Assembly (NCBI RefSeq): GCF_029227915.1
Contig: NC_079879.1
Location: 32,680,501-32,744,500 of the forward strand
Direction of reading: 5' to 3'
Length of the DNA stretch: 64,000 nucleotides
Origin: Hydractinia symbiolongicarpus
Taxonomy: Eukaryota; Cnidaria; Hydrozoa; Anthoathecata; Hydractiniidae
The position numbers and the translations under genes were made by a program. Positions 41,684 to 56,600 of the stretch are shown piece by piece; within the stretch, counting starts at the first letter, position 1, and each line of letters starts with the position of its first letter. The notes under the pieces were generated by a model that was not told the DNA's origin, made no database searches, and saw nothing but the letters and a program-made list of their open reading frames with translations.

Positions 41684-44600
41684 CACTGGCCGCTGTGATA
41701 GCGCTTTATTTAAAACTGTAGATAACCAAGTTATTTTTTACTTTGGGACCAATCCTAGCCGTTAGCCCGCGCTGAAGAAATAGAGACAGTTTGGAAAACT
41801 ACATTTCATTGACTTTCTAACGGTATCAATCCGTTTGAGTTACAACGGTTGCGTAACATTTTCGTACCAACTTATATTTAGCGATATGTTTCTGATATTA
41901 CTAGGCTACATCGCTTTTAACAGTGAAACGACTGACTGTGGGATTAAATTGAACTGACTTTGGACTTTAAACTTATAAATGTGATAAATGAGACAATTGG
42001 ACCCCCAGAAGTAACATTCTTCTTAATTTGACATGATTGCTCGAACTCAGCGATTACACTGGGCGCTGTGGTAGCGCTTTACTTAAAAATGTAAATAAAT
42101 AAGTAATTTTTTACTGTCGGACCAATCCTAACCGTTAGCGAGCGCTGAAGAAATAGAGACAACTTCAAAAATTACATTTCATTGACTTTGTAACGGTATC
42201 AATCTGTTTGAGTTACAACGGTTGCGTCACCTATTCGTCCAACATGAATTGAGCGATATTTTTCGTATATTGCTAGGTTGCATCGCTTTTAACAGTGAAA
42301 AGATTGACTGTGGGACTTAATTGAACTGATTTTGGACTTTGACCTTATATACGTGATAAATGAGCCTATTGGACTCCAAGAAATAACATTCTTCTTAATT
42401 TGACATGATTGCTGGAACTCAGCGATTACACTGGCCGCTGTGATAGCGCTTTATTTAAAACTGTAGATAACCAAGTTATTTTTTACGTTGGGACCAATCC
42501 TAGCCGTTAGCCCGCGCTGAAGAAATAGAGACAGTTTGGAAAACTACATTTCATTGACTTTCTAACGGTATCAGTCCGTTTGAGTTACAACGATTGCGTA
42601 ACATTTTCGTACCAACTTATATTTAGCGATATGTTTCGGATATTACTAGGCTACATCGCTTTTAACAGTGAAACGACTGACTGTGGGATTAAATTGAACT
42701 GACTTTGGACTTTGACCTGATAAATGTGTTAAATGAGCCAATTGGACTCCAAGAAGTAACATTTTTCATAATTTAACACGATTGTTGGAACTCAGCGATT
42801 ACACTGGCCGCTGTGATAGCGCTTTATTTAAAACTGTAAATAAATAAGTCATTTTTCACGGTAGGACCAATCCTACCCGTTAGCGCGCGCTGAAGAAATA
42901 GAGAAAGTTTTGAAAACTAAATTTCATTGACTTTCCAACGGTCTCAGTCCGTTTGAGTTACAACGGTTTGCGTCACATATTCGTATCAACATGTATTTAG
43001 CGATACGATTCTGATGTTACTAGGTTGCATCGGTTTTAACGGTGGAACGATTGACTATGGGACTTAATTGAACTGATTTTAGACTTTAAACTTATAAATG
43101 TGATAAATGAGACAATTGGACCCCCAGAAGTAACATTCTTTTTAATTTGACATGATTGCTCGAACTCAGCGATTACACTGGCCGCTGTGATAGCGCTTTA
43201 TTTAAAACTGTAGATAACCAAGTTATTTTTTACTTTGGGACCAATCCTAGCCGTTAGCCCGCGCTGAAGAAATAGAGACAGTTTGGAAAACTACATTTCA
43301 TTGACTTTCTAACGGTATCAATCCGTTTGAGTTACAACGGTTGCGTAACATTTTCGTACCAACTTATATTTAGCGATATGTTTCTGATATTACTAGGCTA
43401 CATCGCTTTTAACAGTGAAAAGATTGACTGTGGGACTTAATTGAACTGATTTTGGACTTTGACCTTATATACGTGATAAATGAGCCTATTGGACTCCAAG
43501 AAAGAACATTTTTCTTAACTTGACATGACTGCTCGAACTCAGCGATTACACTGGCCGCTGTGATGGCGCTTTATTTAAAACTGTAGATAACCAAGTTATT
43601 TTTTACTTTGGGACCAATCCTAGCCGTTAGCCCGCGCTGAAGAAATAGAGACAGTTTGGAAAACTACATTTCATTGACTTTCTAACGGTATCAATCCGTT
43701 TGAGTTACAACGGTTGCGTAACATTTTCGTACCAACTTATATTTAGCGATATGTTTCTGATATTACTAGGCTACATCGCTTTTAACAGTGAAACGACTGA
43801 CTGTGGGATTAAATTGAACTGACTTTGGACTTTAAACTTATAAATGTGATAAATGAGACAATTGGACCCCCAGAAGTAACATTCTTCTTAATTTGACATG
43901 ATTGCTCGAACTCAGCGATTACACTGGGCGCTGTGGTAGCGCTTTACTTAAAAATGTAAATAAATAAGTAATTTTTTACTGTCGGACCAATCCTAACCGT
44001 TAGCGAGCGCTGAAGAAATAGAGACAACTTCAAAAATTACATTTCATTGACTTTGTAACGGTATCAATCTGTTTGAGTTACAACGGTTGCGTCACCTATT
44101 CGTATCAACATGTATTTAGCGATACGTTTCTGATGTTACTAGGTTGCATCGGTTTTAACGGTGGAAAGATTGACTATGGGACTTAATTGAACTGATTTTA
44201 GACTTTAAACTTATAAATGTGATAAATGAGACAATTGGACCCCCAGAAGTAACACTCTTTTTAATTTGACATGATTGCTCGAACTCAGCTATTACACTGG
44301 CCGCTGTCATAGCGCTTTATTTAAAACTGTAGATAACCAAGTTATTTTTTACTTTGGGACCAATCCTAGCCGTTAGCCCGCGCTGAAGAAATAGAGACAG
44401 TTTGGAAAACTACATTTCATTGACTTTCTAACGGTATCAATCCGTTTGAGTTACAACGGTTGCGTAACATTTTCTTACCAACTTATATTTAGCGATATGT
44501 TTCTGATATTACTAGGCTACATCGCTTTTAACAGTGAAAAGATTGACTGTGGGACTTAATTGAACTGATTTTGGACTTTGACCTTATACACGTGATAAAT

Positions 44601-47600
44601 GAGCCTATTGGACTCCAAGAAATAACATTCTTCTTAATTTGACATGATTGCTGGAACTCAGCGATTACACTGGCCGCTGTGATAGCGCTTTATTTAAAAC
44701 TGTAGATAACCAAGTTATTTTTTACGTTGGGACCAATCCTAGCCGTTAGCCCGCGCTGAAGAAATAGAGACAGTTTGGAAAACTACATTTCATTGACTTT
44801 CTAACGGTATCAGTCCGTTTGAGTTACAACGGTAGCGTAACATTTTCGTACTAACTTATATTTAGCGATATGTTTCGGATATTACTAGGCTACATCGCTT
44901 TTAACAGTGAAACGACTGACTGTGGGATTAAATTGAACTGACTTTGGACTTTGACCTGATAAATGTGTTAAATGAGCCTATTGGACTCCAAGAAATAACA
45001 TTCTTCTTAATTTGACATGATTGCTCGAACTCAGCGATTACACTGGCCGCTGTGATGGCGCTTTATTTAAAACTGTAGATAACCAAGTTATTTTTTACTT
45101 TGGGACCAATCCTAGCCGTTAGCCCGCGCTGAAGAAATAGAGACAGTTTGGAAAACTACATTTCATTGACTTTCTAACGGTATCAATCCGTTTGAGTTAC
45201 AACGGTTGCGTAACATTTTCGTACCAACTTATATTTAGCGATATGTTTCTGATATTACTAGGCTACATCGCTTTTAACAGTGAAACGACTGACTGTGGGA
45301 TTAAATTGAACTGACTTTGGACTTTAAACTTATAAATGTGATAAATGAGACAATTGGACCCCCAGAAGTAACATTCTTCTTAATTTGACATGATTGCTCG
45401 AACTCAGCGATTACACTGGGCGCTGTGGTAGCGCTTTACTTAAAAATGTAAATAAATAAGTAATTTTTTACTGTCGGACCAATCCTAACCGTTAGCGAGC
45501 GCTGAAGAAATAGAGACAACTTCAAAAATTACATTTCATTGACTTTGTAACGGTATCAATCTGTTTGAGTTACAACGGTTGCGTCACCTATTCGTCCAAC
45601 ATGAATTGAGCGATACTTTTCGTATATTGCTAGGTTGCATCGCTTTTAACAGTGAAAAGATTGACTGTGGGACTTAATTGAACTGATTTTGGACTTTGAC
45701 CTTATATACGTGATAAATGAGCCTATTGGACTCCAAGAAATAACATTCTTCTTAATTTGACATGATTGCTGGAACTCAGCGATTACACTGGCCGCTGTGA
45801 TAGCACTTTATTTAAAACTGTAGATAATCAAGTTATTTTTTACGTTGGGACCAATCCTAGCCGTTAGCCCGCGCTGAAGAAATAGAGACAGTTTGGAAAA
45901 CTACATTTCATTGACTTTCTAACGGTATCAGTCCGTTTGAGTTACAACGGTTGCGTAACATTTTCGTACCAACTTATATTTAGCGATATGTTTCGGATAT
46001 TACTAGGCTACATCGCTTTTAAAAGTGAAACGACTGACTGTGGGATTAAATTGAACTGACTTTGGACTTTGACCTGATAAATGTGTTAAATGAGCCGATT
46101 GGACTCCAAGAAGTAACATTTTTCATAATTTAACACGATTGTTGGAACTCAGCGATTACACTGGCCGCTGTGATAGCGCTTTATTTAAAACTGTAAATAA
46201 ATAAGGCATTTTTCACGGTGGGACCAATCCTAGCCGTTAGCGCGCGCTGAAGAAATAGAGAAAGTTTTGAAAACTAAATTTCATTGACTTTCCAACGGTC
46301 TCAGTCCGTTTGAGTTACAACGGTTTGCGTCACATATTCGTATCAACATGTATTTAGCGATACGTTTCTGATGTTACTAGGTTGCATCGGTTTTAACGGT
46401 GGAACGATTGACTATGGGACTTAATTGAACTGATTTTAGACTTTAAACTTATAAATGTGATAAATGAGACAATTAGACCCCCAGAAGTAACATTCTTTTT
46501 AATTTGACATGATTGCTCGAACTCAGCGATTACACTGGCCGCTGTGATAGCGCTTTATTTAAAACTGTAGATAACCAAGTTATTTTTTACTTTGGGACCA
46601 ATCCTAGCCGTTAGCCCGCGCTGAAGAAATAGAGACAGTTTGGAAAACTACATTTCATTGACTTTCTAACGGTATCAATCCGTTTGAGTTACAACGGTTG
46701 CGTAACATTTTCGTACCAACTTATATTTAGCGATATGTTTCTGATATTACTAGGCTACATCGCTTTTAACAGTGAAAAGATTGACTGTGGGACTTAATTG
46801 AACTGATTTTGGACTTTGACCTTATGTACGTGATAAATGAGCCTATTGGACTCCAAGAAATAACATTCTTCTTAATTTGACATGATTGCTGGAACTCAGC
46901 GATTACACTGGCCGCTGTGATAGCGCTTTATTTAAAACTGTAGATAACCAAGTTATTTTTTGCGTTGGGACCAATCCTAGCCGTTAGCCCGCGCTGAAGA
47001 AATAGAGACAGTTTGGAAAACTACATTTCATTGACTTTTTTTAACGGTATCAGTCCGTTTGAGTTACAACGGTTGCGTAACATTTTCGTACCAACTTATA
47101 TTTAGCGATATGTTTCGGATATTACTAGGCTACATCGCTTTTAACAGTGAAACGACTGACTGTGGGATTAAACTGAACTGACTTTGGACTTTGACCTGAT
47201 AAATGTGTTAAATGAGCCAATTGGACTCCAAGAAGTAACATTTTTCATAATTTCACACGATTGTTGGAACTCAGCGATTACACTGGCCGCTGTGATAGCG
47301 CTTTATTTAAAACTGTAAATAAATAAGTCATTTTTCACGGTGGGACCAATCCTAGCCGTTAGCGCGCGCTGAAGAAATAGAGAAAGTTTTGAAAACTACA
47401 TTTCATTGACTTTCCAACGGTCTCAGTCCGTTTGAGTTACAACGGTTTGCGTCACATATTCGTACCAACATGTATTTAGCGATACGTTTCTGATGTTACT
47501 AGGTTGCATCGGTTTTAACGGTGGAACGATTGACTATGGGAATTAATTGAACTGATTTTAGACTTTAAACTTATAAATGTGATAAATGAGACAATTGGAC

Positions 47601-48025
47601 CCCCAGAAGTAACATTCTTTTTAATTTGACATGATTGCTCGAACTCAGCGATTACACTGGCCGCTGTGATAGCGCTTTATTTAAAACTGTAGATAACCAA
47701 GTTATTTTTTACTTTGGGACCAATCCTAGCCGTTGCCCGCGCTGAAGAAATAGAGACAGTTTCAAAGACTATATTTCTTTGACTTTCTATCAGTATCAGT
47801 CCGTTTGAGTTACAAGGTTGCTTCACATATTCGTACCAAAATGGATGTAGCAATATGTTTCAGATATTACTAGGTTACATCGCTTTCAACAGTGAAACGA
47901 TTGACTGTGGGACTTAATTGAACTGATTTTGGACTTTGACCTTATTAATGTGATAAATAAGCCAATTCGACTCCAAGAAATAACATTCTTCTTAATTTGA
48001 CATGATTGCTGTAACTCAGCGATTA
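41684..48025 (+). repeat. Mosaic block rich in ACCAAG (D-type) monomers with ~1120 bp and ~1492 bp periodicities
   Basis: Starts are 41684, 42057, 42429, 42802, 43176, 43549, 43922, 44295, 44668, 45041, 45414, 45786, 46159, 46533, 46906, 47281 and 47655. Recurrent local markers are TTTTTCACGG (42802, 46159, 47281), GTGATGGCGC (43549, 45041), AAGTAATTTTTT (42057, 43922, 45414) and TACGTTGGGACC (42429, 44668, 45786). The spacing 46159 to 47281 is 1122 bp (three monomers) and 43549 to 45041 is 1492 bp (four monomers), so two registers overlap. A T-run expansion (GACTTTTTTTAACGG) sits near 47034-47048. Confidence 0.82.
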
Positions 48026-51000
48026 CACTAGTCGGTGTGATAGCGCTTTATTTAAAAGTTTAGATGAATAAGTCATTTTTTACTGTGGGACAAATCCTAG
48101 CCGTTAGCGCGCTGACGAAGTAGAATCAGTTTCAAAAACTACATCTCATTGACTTACTAACGGTATCAGTCCGTTTCACCTACAACGGATGCGTCACCTA
48201 TATGTACCAACATGTATTTAGCGATATGTTTCTGATATTACGAGGTTGCATTGCTTTTAACGGTGAAACGAATGACTGTGGGACTTAATTGAAATGGTTT
48301 GGACATTGACTTTGTTAATGTGATAAATGAGACAATTGGATCCCCAGAAGAAACATTCTTCTTAATTTGACATGGTTGCTGTACCTCAGCGATAACACTG
48401 GCCGCTGTGATAGCGCTTTATTAAAAACTGTAAATAAATAAGTCATTTTTAACTGTGGGACCAATCCTAGCCGTTAGCGCGCGCTGAAGAAATAGAGAAA
48501 GTTTTGAAAACTACATTTCATTGACTTTCCAACGGTATCAGTCCGTTTGAGTTACAACGGTTGCGTCACATATTCGTACCAACATGTATTTAGCGATATG
48601 TTTCTGATGATACTAGGTTGCATCGCTTTTAACGGTTGAACGATTGACTATGGGACTTAATTGAACTGATTTTAGACTTTAAACTTATAAATGTGATAAA
48701 TGAGACAATTGGACACCCAGAAATAACATTCTTCTTAATTTGACATGATTGCTCGAACTCAGCGTTTACACTGGCCGCTGTGGTAGCGCTTTACTTAAAA
48801 ATGTAAATAAATAAGTCATTTTTTACTGTCGGACCAATCCTAACCGTTAGCGAGCGCTGAAGAAATAGAGACAACTTCAAAAATTACATTTCATTGACTT
48901 TGTAACGGTGTCAATCTGTTTGAGTTACAACGGTTGCGTCACCTACTCGTCCAACATGAATTGAGCGATATTTTTCTGATATTGCTAGGTTGCATCGCTT
49001 TTAACAGTGAAAAGATTGACTGTGGGACTTAATTGAACTGATTTTGGACTTTGACCTTATATACGTGATAAATGAGCCTATTGGACTCCAAGAAATAACA
49101 TTCTTTTTAATTTTACATGATTGCTGGAACTTAGCGATTACACTGGCCGCTGTGATAGCGCTTTATTTAAAACTGTAGATAACCAAGTTATTTTTTACTT
49201 TGGTACCAATCCTAGCCGTTAGCCCGCGCTGAAGAAATAGAGACAGTTTGGAAAACTACATTTCATTGACTTTCTAACGGTATCAGTCCGTTTGAGTTAC
49301 AACGGTTGCGTAACATTTTCGTACCAACTTATATTTAGCGATATGTTTCTGATATTACTAGGCTACATCGCTTTTAACAGTGAAACGACTGACTGTGGGA
49401 TTAAATTGAACTGACTTTGGACTTTAAACTTATAAATGTGATAAATGAGACAATTGGATCCCCAGAAGTAACATTCTTCTTAATTTGACATGATTGCTCG
49501 AACTCAGCGATTACACTGGGCGCTGTGGTAGCGCTTTACTTAAAAATGTAAATAAATAAGTAATTTTTTACTGTCGGACCAATCCTAACCGTTAGCGAGC
49601 GCTGAAGAAATAGAGACAACTTCAAAAATTACATTTCATTGACTTTCTAACGGCATCAGTCCGTTTGAGTTACAACAGCTGTGTCACATATTCGTATCAA
49701 CATGTATTTAGCGATATGTTTCTGATATTACTAGGTTGCATCGCTTTTAACCGTGAAAAGATTGACTGTGTGACTTAATTGAACTGATTTTTGACTTTGA
49801 CCTTTTATATGTGATAAATGAGCCTATTGGACTCCAAGAAATAACATTCTTCTTAATTTGACATGATTGCTGGAACTCAGCGATTACACTGGCCGCTGTA
49901 ATAGCGCTTTATTTAAAACTGTAGAAAAATAAGTCATTTTTTACTGTGGGACCAATCCTAGTCGTTAGCTCGCGCTGAAGAAATAGAGACAGTTTCAAAG
50001 ACTATATTTCTTTGACTTTCTAACAGTATCAGTCCGTTTGAGTTACAAGGTTGCTTCACATATTTGTACCAAAATGGATGTAGCAATATGTTTCAGATAT
50101 TACTAGGTTACATCGCTTTCAACAGTGAAACGATTGAGTGTGGGACTTAATTGAACTGATTTTGGACTTTGACCTTATTAATGTGATAAATAAGCCAATT
50201 CGACTCCAAGAAATAACATTCTTCTTAATTTGACATGATTGCTGTAACTCAGCGATTACACTAGTCGGTGTGATAGCGCTTTATTTAAAAGTTTAGATGA
50301 ATAAGTCATTTTTTACTGTGGGACAAATCCTAGCCGTTAGCGCGCTGACGAAGTAGAATCAGTTTCAAAAACTACATCTCATTGACTTACTAACGGTATC
50401 AGTCCGTTTCACCTACAACGGATGCGTCACCTATATGTACCAACATGTATTTAGCGATATGTTTCTGATATTACGAGGTTGCATTGCTTTTAACGGTGAA
50501 ACGATTAACTGTGGGACTTAATTGAAATGGTTTGGACATTGACTTTGTTAATGTGATAAATGAGACAATTGGATCCCCAGAAGTGACATTCTTCTTATAT
50601 TGACATGGTTGCTGTAACTCAGCGATAACACTGGCCGCTGTGATAGCGCTTTATTAAAAACTGTAAATAAATAAGTCATTTTTAACTGTGGGACCAATCC
50701 TAGCCGTTAGCGCGCGCTGAAGAAATAGAGAAAGTTTTGAAAACTACATTTCATTGACTTTCCAACGGTATCAGTCCGTTTGAGTTACAACGGTTGCGTC
50801 ACATATTTGTACCAACATGTATTTACCGATATGTTTCTGATGATACTAGGTTGCATCGCTTTTAACGGTGGAACGATTGACCATGGGACTTAATTGAACT
50901 GATTTTAGACTTTAAACTTATAAATGTGATAAATGAGACAATTGGATACCCAGAAATAACATTCTTTTTAATTTGACATGATTGCTCGAACTCAGCGTTT

Positions 51001-53605
51001 ACACTGGCCGCTGTGGTAGCGCTTTACTTAAAAATGTAAATAAATAAGTCATTTTTTACTGTTGGACCAATCCTAACCGTTAGCGAGCGCTGAAGAAATA
51101 GAGACAACTTCAAAAATTACATTTCATTGACTTTGTAACGGTATCAATCTGTTTGAGTTACAACGGTTGCGTCACCTATTCGTCCAACATGAATTGAGCG
51201 ATAATTTTCGTATATTGCTAGGTTGCATCGCTTTTAACAGTGAAAAGATTGACTGTGGGACTTAATTGAACTGATTTTGGACTTTGACCTCATATACGTA
51301 ATAAATGAGCCTATTGGACTCCAAGAAATAACATTCTTCTTAATTTGACATGATTGCTGGAACTCAGCGATTACACTGGCCGCTGTGATAGCGCTTTATT
51401 TAAAACTGTAGATAACCAAGTTATTTTTTACGTTGGGACCAATCCTAGCCGTTAGCCCGCGCTGAAGAAATAGAGACAGTTTGGAAAACTACATTTCATT
51501 GACTTTCTAACGGTATCAGTCCGTTTGAGTTACAACGGTTGCGTAACATTTTCGTACCAACTTATATTTAGCGATATGTTTCTGATATTACTAAGCTACA
51601 TCGCTTTTAACAGTGAAACGACTGACTGTGGGATTAAATTGAACTGACTTTGGACTTTGACCTTATAAATGTGTTAAATGAGCCAATTGGACTCCAAGAA
51701 GTAACATTTTTCATAATTTGACACGATTGTTGGAACTCAGCGATTACACTGGCCGCTGTGATAGCGCTTTATTTAAAACTGTAGATAAATAAGTCATATT
51801 TTACTGTGGGACAATTTCTAGCCGTTAGCACGCTGACGAAATAGAGAAAGTTTCAAGAACTACATTTCATTGACTTTCTAACGGCATCAGTCCGTTTGAG
51901 TTACAACGGTTGCGTCACATATTCGTATCAACATGTATTTAGCGATATGTTTCTGATATTACTAGGTTGCATCGCTTTTAACCGTGAAAAGATTGACTGT
52001 GTGACTTAATTGAACTTATTTTGGACTTTGACCTTTTATATGTGATAAATGAGCCTATTGGACTCCAAGTAATAACATTCTTCTTAATTTGACATGATTG
52101 CTGGAACTCAGCGATTACACTGGCCGCTGTGATAGCGCTTTATTTAAAACTGTAGAAAAATAAGTCATTTTTTACTGTGGGACCAATCCTAGCCGTTAGC
52201 TCGCGCTGAAGAAATAGAGACAGTTTCAAAGACTATATTTCTTTGACTTTCTAACAGTATCAGTCCGTTTGAGTTACAAGGTTGCTTCACATATTCGTAC
52301 CAAAATGGATGTAGCAATATGTTTCAGATATTACTAGGTTACATCGCTTTCAACAGTGAAACGATTGACTGTGGGACTTAATTGAACTGATTTTGGACTT
52401 TGACCTTATTAATGTGATAAATAAGCCAATTCGACTCCAAGAAATAACATTCTTCTTAATTTGACATGATTGCTGTAACTCAGCGATTACACTAGTCGGT
52501 GTGATAGCGCTTTATTTAAAAGTTTAGATGAATAAGTCATTTTTTACTGTGGGACAAATCCTAGCAGTTAGCGCGCTGACGAAGTAGAATCAGTTTCAAA
52601 AACTACATCTCATTGACTTACTAACGGTATCAGTCCGTTTCACCTACAACGGATGCGTCACCTATATGTACCAACATGTATTTAGCGATATGTTTCTGAT
52701 ACTACGAGGTTGCATTGCTTTTAACGGTGAAACGATTGACTGTGTGACTTAATTAAAATGGTTTGGACATTGACTTTGTTATTGTGATAAATGAGACAAT
52801 TGGATCCCCAGAAGTAACATTCTTCTTAATTTGACATGGTTGCTGTAACTCAGCGATAACACTGGCCGCTGTGATAGCGCTTTATTAAAAACTGTAAATA
52901 AATTAGTCATTTTTAACTGTGGGACCAATCCTAGTCGTTAGCGCGCGCTGAAGATATAGAGAAAGTCTTGAAAACTACATTTCATTGACTTTCCAACGGT
53001 ATCAGTCCGTTTGAGTTACAACGGGTGCGTCACATATTCGTACCAACATGTATTTAGCAAGATGTTTCTGATAATACTAGGTTGCATCGCTTTTAACGGT
53101 GGAACGATTGACTATTGGACTTAATTGAACTGATTTTAGACTTTAAACTTATAAATGTGATAAATGAGACAATTGGACACCCAGAAATAACATTCTTCTT
53201 AATTTGACATGATTGCTCGAACTCAGCGTTTACACTGGCCGCTGTGGTAGCGCTTTACTTAAAAATGTAGATAAATAAATCATTTTTTACTGTGGGACCA
53301 ATCCTAGCCGTTAGCCCGCGCTGAAGAAATAGAGACAGTTTGGAAAACTACATTTCATTGACTTTCCAACGGTATCAGTCCGTTTGAGTTATAACGGTTG
53401 CGTCACATATTCGTACCAACATGTATTTAGCGATATGTTTCTGATATTACTAGGTTCCATCGCTTTTAACAGTGAAACGATTGACTGTGTGACTTAATTG
53501 AACTGATTTTAGACTTCAAACATATAAATGTCATAAATGAGACAATTAGACCCCAAGAAATAATATTCTTCTTAATTTGACATAGTTGTTCGACTTCACC
53601 TATTA
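48026..53605 (+). repeat. Higher-order repeat block: 6-mer, ~2232 bp, two copies plus a half copy
   Basis: F monomers start at 48026, 50259 and 52490, giving units of 2233 and 2231 bp. The order is F, a GATAACACTGG/TTATTAAAAACTG variant (48396, 50629, 52860), a TTTACACTGGCC variant (48769, 51002, 53233), D (49141, 51374), an E or hybrid monomer (49514, 51747) and the GTAGAAAAATAAG variant (49887, 52118). These copies differ more than those at 57330-61799. In unit one the fifth monomer (49514) is a C head joined to an E-type second half, where unit two has a true E. That suggests an older block with later exchange. Confidence 0.85.
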
Positions 53606-56600
53606 CATTGTACTCTGTGGTGGTGCTAAATTTAAAAGTGTAGATAAATAAGTCAGTTTTAACTGTGGGACCAATCCTAGCCGTTAGCGCGGGCTGAAGA
53701 AATAGAGAAAGTTTCAAAAACTACATTTCATTGACTTTCTAATGGTATCAGTCCGTTTGAGTTACAACGGTTGCGTCACATATTCGTACCAACATGTATT
53801 TAGCGATATGTTTCTGATGATACTAGGTTGCATCGCTTTTAACGGTGGAACGATTGACTATGGGACTTAATTGAACTGATTTTAGACTTTAAACTTATAA
53901 ATGTGATAAATGAGACAATTGCACACCCAGAAATAACATTCTTCTTAATTTGACATGATTGCTCGAACTCAGCGTTTACACTGGCCGCTGTGGTAGTGCT
54001 TTACTTAAAAATGTAAATAAATAAGTAATTTTTTACTGTCGGACCAATCCTAACCGTTAGCGAGCGCTGAAGAAATAGAGACAACTTCAAAAATTACATT
54101 TCATTGACTTTATAACGGTATCAATCTGTTTGAGTTACAACGGTTGCGTCACCTATTCGTCCAACATGAATTGAGCGATATTTTTCTGATATTGCTAGGT
54201 TGCATCGCTTTTAACAGTGAAAAGATTGACTGTGGGACTTAATTGAACTGATTTTGGACTTTGACCTTATATACGTGATAAATGAGCCTATTGGACTCCA
54301 AGAAATAACATTCTTTTTAATTTGACATGATTGCTGGAACTCAGCGATTACACTGGCCGCTGTGATAGCGCTTTATTTAAAACTGTAGATAACCAAGTTA
54401 TTTTTTACTTTGGGACCAATCCTAGCAGTTAGCCCGTGCTGAAGAAATAGAGACAGTTTGGAAAACTACATTTCATTGACTTTCTAACGGTATCAGTCCG
54501 TTTGAGTTACAACGGTTGCGTAACATTTTCGTACCAACTTATATTTAGCGATATGTTTCTGATAATACTAGGCTACATCGCTTTTAACAGTGAAACGACT
54601 GACTGTGGGATTAAATTGAACTGACTTTGGACTTTAAACTTATAAATGTGATAAATGAGACAATTGGACCCCCAGAAGTAACATTCTTCTTAAGTTGACA
54701 TGATTGCTCGAACTCAGCGATTACACTGGGCGCTGTGGTAGCGCTTTACTTAAAAATGTAAATAAATAAGTCATTTTTTACTGTCGGACCAATCCTAACC
54801 GTTAGCGAGCGCTGAAGAAATAGAGACAACTTCAAAAATTACATTTCATTGACTTTGTAACGGTATCAATCTGTTTAAGTTACAACGGTTGCGTCACCTA
54901 TTCGTCCAACATGAATTGAGCGATATTTTTCGTATATTGCTAGGTTGCATCGCTTTTAACAGTGAAACGACTGACTGTGGGATTAAATTGAACTGACTTT
55001 GGACTTTGACCTTATAAATGTGTTAAATGAGCGAATTGGACTCCAAGAAGTAACATTTTTCATAACTTGAGACGATTGTTGGAACTCAGCGATTACACTG
55101 GCCGCTGTGATAGCGCTTTATTTAAAACTGTAGATAAATAAGTCATATTTTACTGTGGGACAAATTCTAGCCGTTAGCGCGCTGATGAAATAGAGAAAGT
55201 TCCAAGAATTACATTTCATTGACTTTCTAACGGCATCAGTCCGTTTGAGTTACAACGGTTGCGTCACATATTCGTACCAACATGTATTTAGCGATATGTT
55301 TCTGATAATACTAGGTTGCATCGCTTTTAACGGTGGAACGATTGACTATGGGACTTAATTGAACTGATTTTAGACTTTAAACTTATAAATGTGATAAATG
55401 AGACAATTAGATCCCCAGAAGTAACATTCTTATTAATTTGACATGATTGCTGTAACTCAGCGATAACACTGGCGGCTGTGATAGCGCCTTATTTAAAACT
55501 GTAAATAAATAAGTCATTTTTAACTGTGGGACCAATCCTAGCCGTTAGCGCGCGCTGAAGAAATAGAGAAAGTTTTCAAAACTACATTTCATTGACTTTC
55601 CAACGGTCTCAGTCCGTTTGAGTTACAACGGTTTGCGTCACATATTCGTATCAACATGTCTTTAGCGATATGTTTCTGATATTACTAGGTTCCATCGCTT
55701 TTAACAGTGAAACGATTGACTGTGTGACTTAATTTAACTGATTTTAGACTTTAAACTTATAAATGTGATAAATGAGACAAGTAGACCCCAAGAAATAACA
55801 TTCTTCTTAATTTGACATGATTGTTCGACTTCACCTATTACACTGTGCTCTGTGGTGGTGCTAAATTTAAAAGTGTAGATAAATAAGTCAGTTTTAACTG
55901 TGGGACCAATCCTAGCCGTTAGCGCGGGCTGAAGAAATAGAGAAAGTTTCAAAAACTACATTTCATTGACTTTCTAATGGTATCAGTCCGTTTGAGTTAC
56001 AACGGTTGCGTCACATATTCGTACCAACATGTATTTAGCGATACGTTTCTGATGTTACTAGGTTGCATCGGTTTTAACGGTGGAACGATTGACTATGGGA
56101 CTTAATTGAACTGATTTTAGACTTTAAACATATAAATGTGATAAATGAGACAATTGGACCTCCAGAAGTAACATTGTTCTTAATTTGACATAATTGCTCG
56201 AACTCAGCGGTTACACTGGGCGCTGTGGTAGCGCTTTACTTAAAAATGTAAATAAATAAGTCATTTTTTACTGTCGGACCAATCTTAACCGTTAGCGAGC
56301 GCTGAAGAAATAGAGACAACTTCAAAAATTACATTTCATTGACTTTGTAACGGTATCAATCTGTTTGAGTTACAACGTTTGCGTCACCTATTCGTCCAAC
56401 ATGAATTGAGCGATATTTTTCTGATATTGCTGGGTTGCATCGCTTTTAACAGTGAAAAGATTGACTGTGGCACTTAATTGAACTGATTTTGGACTTTGAC
56501 CTTATATACGTGATAAATGAGCCTATTGGACTCCAAGAAATAACATTCTTCTTAATTTGACATGATTGCTGGAACTCAGCGATTACACTGGTCGCTGTGA

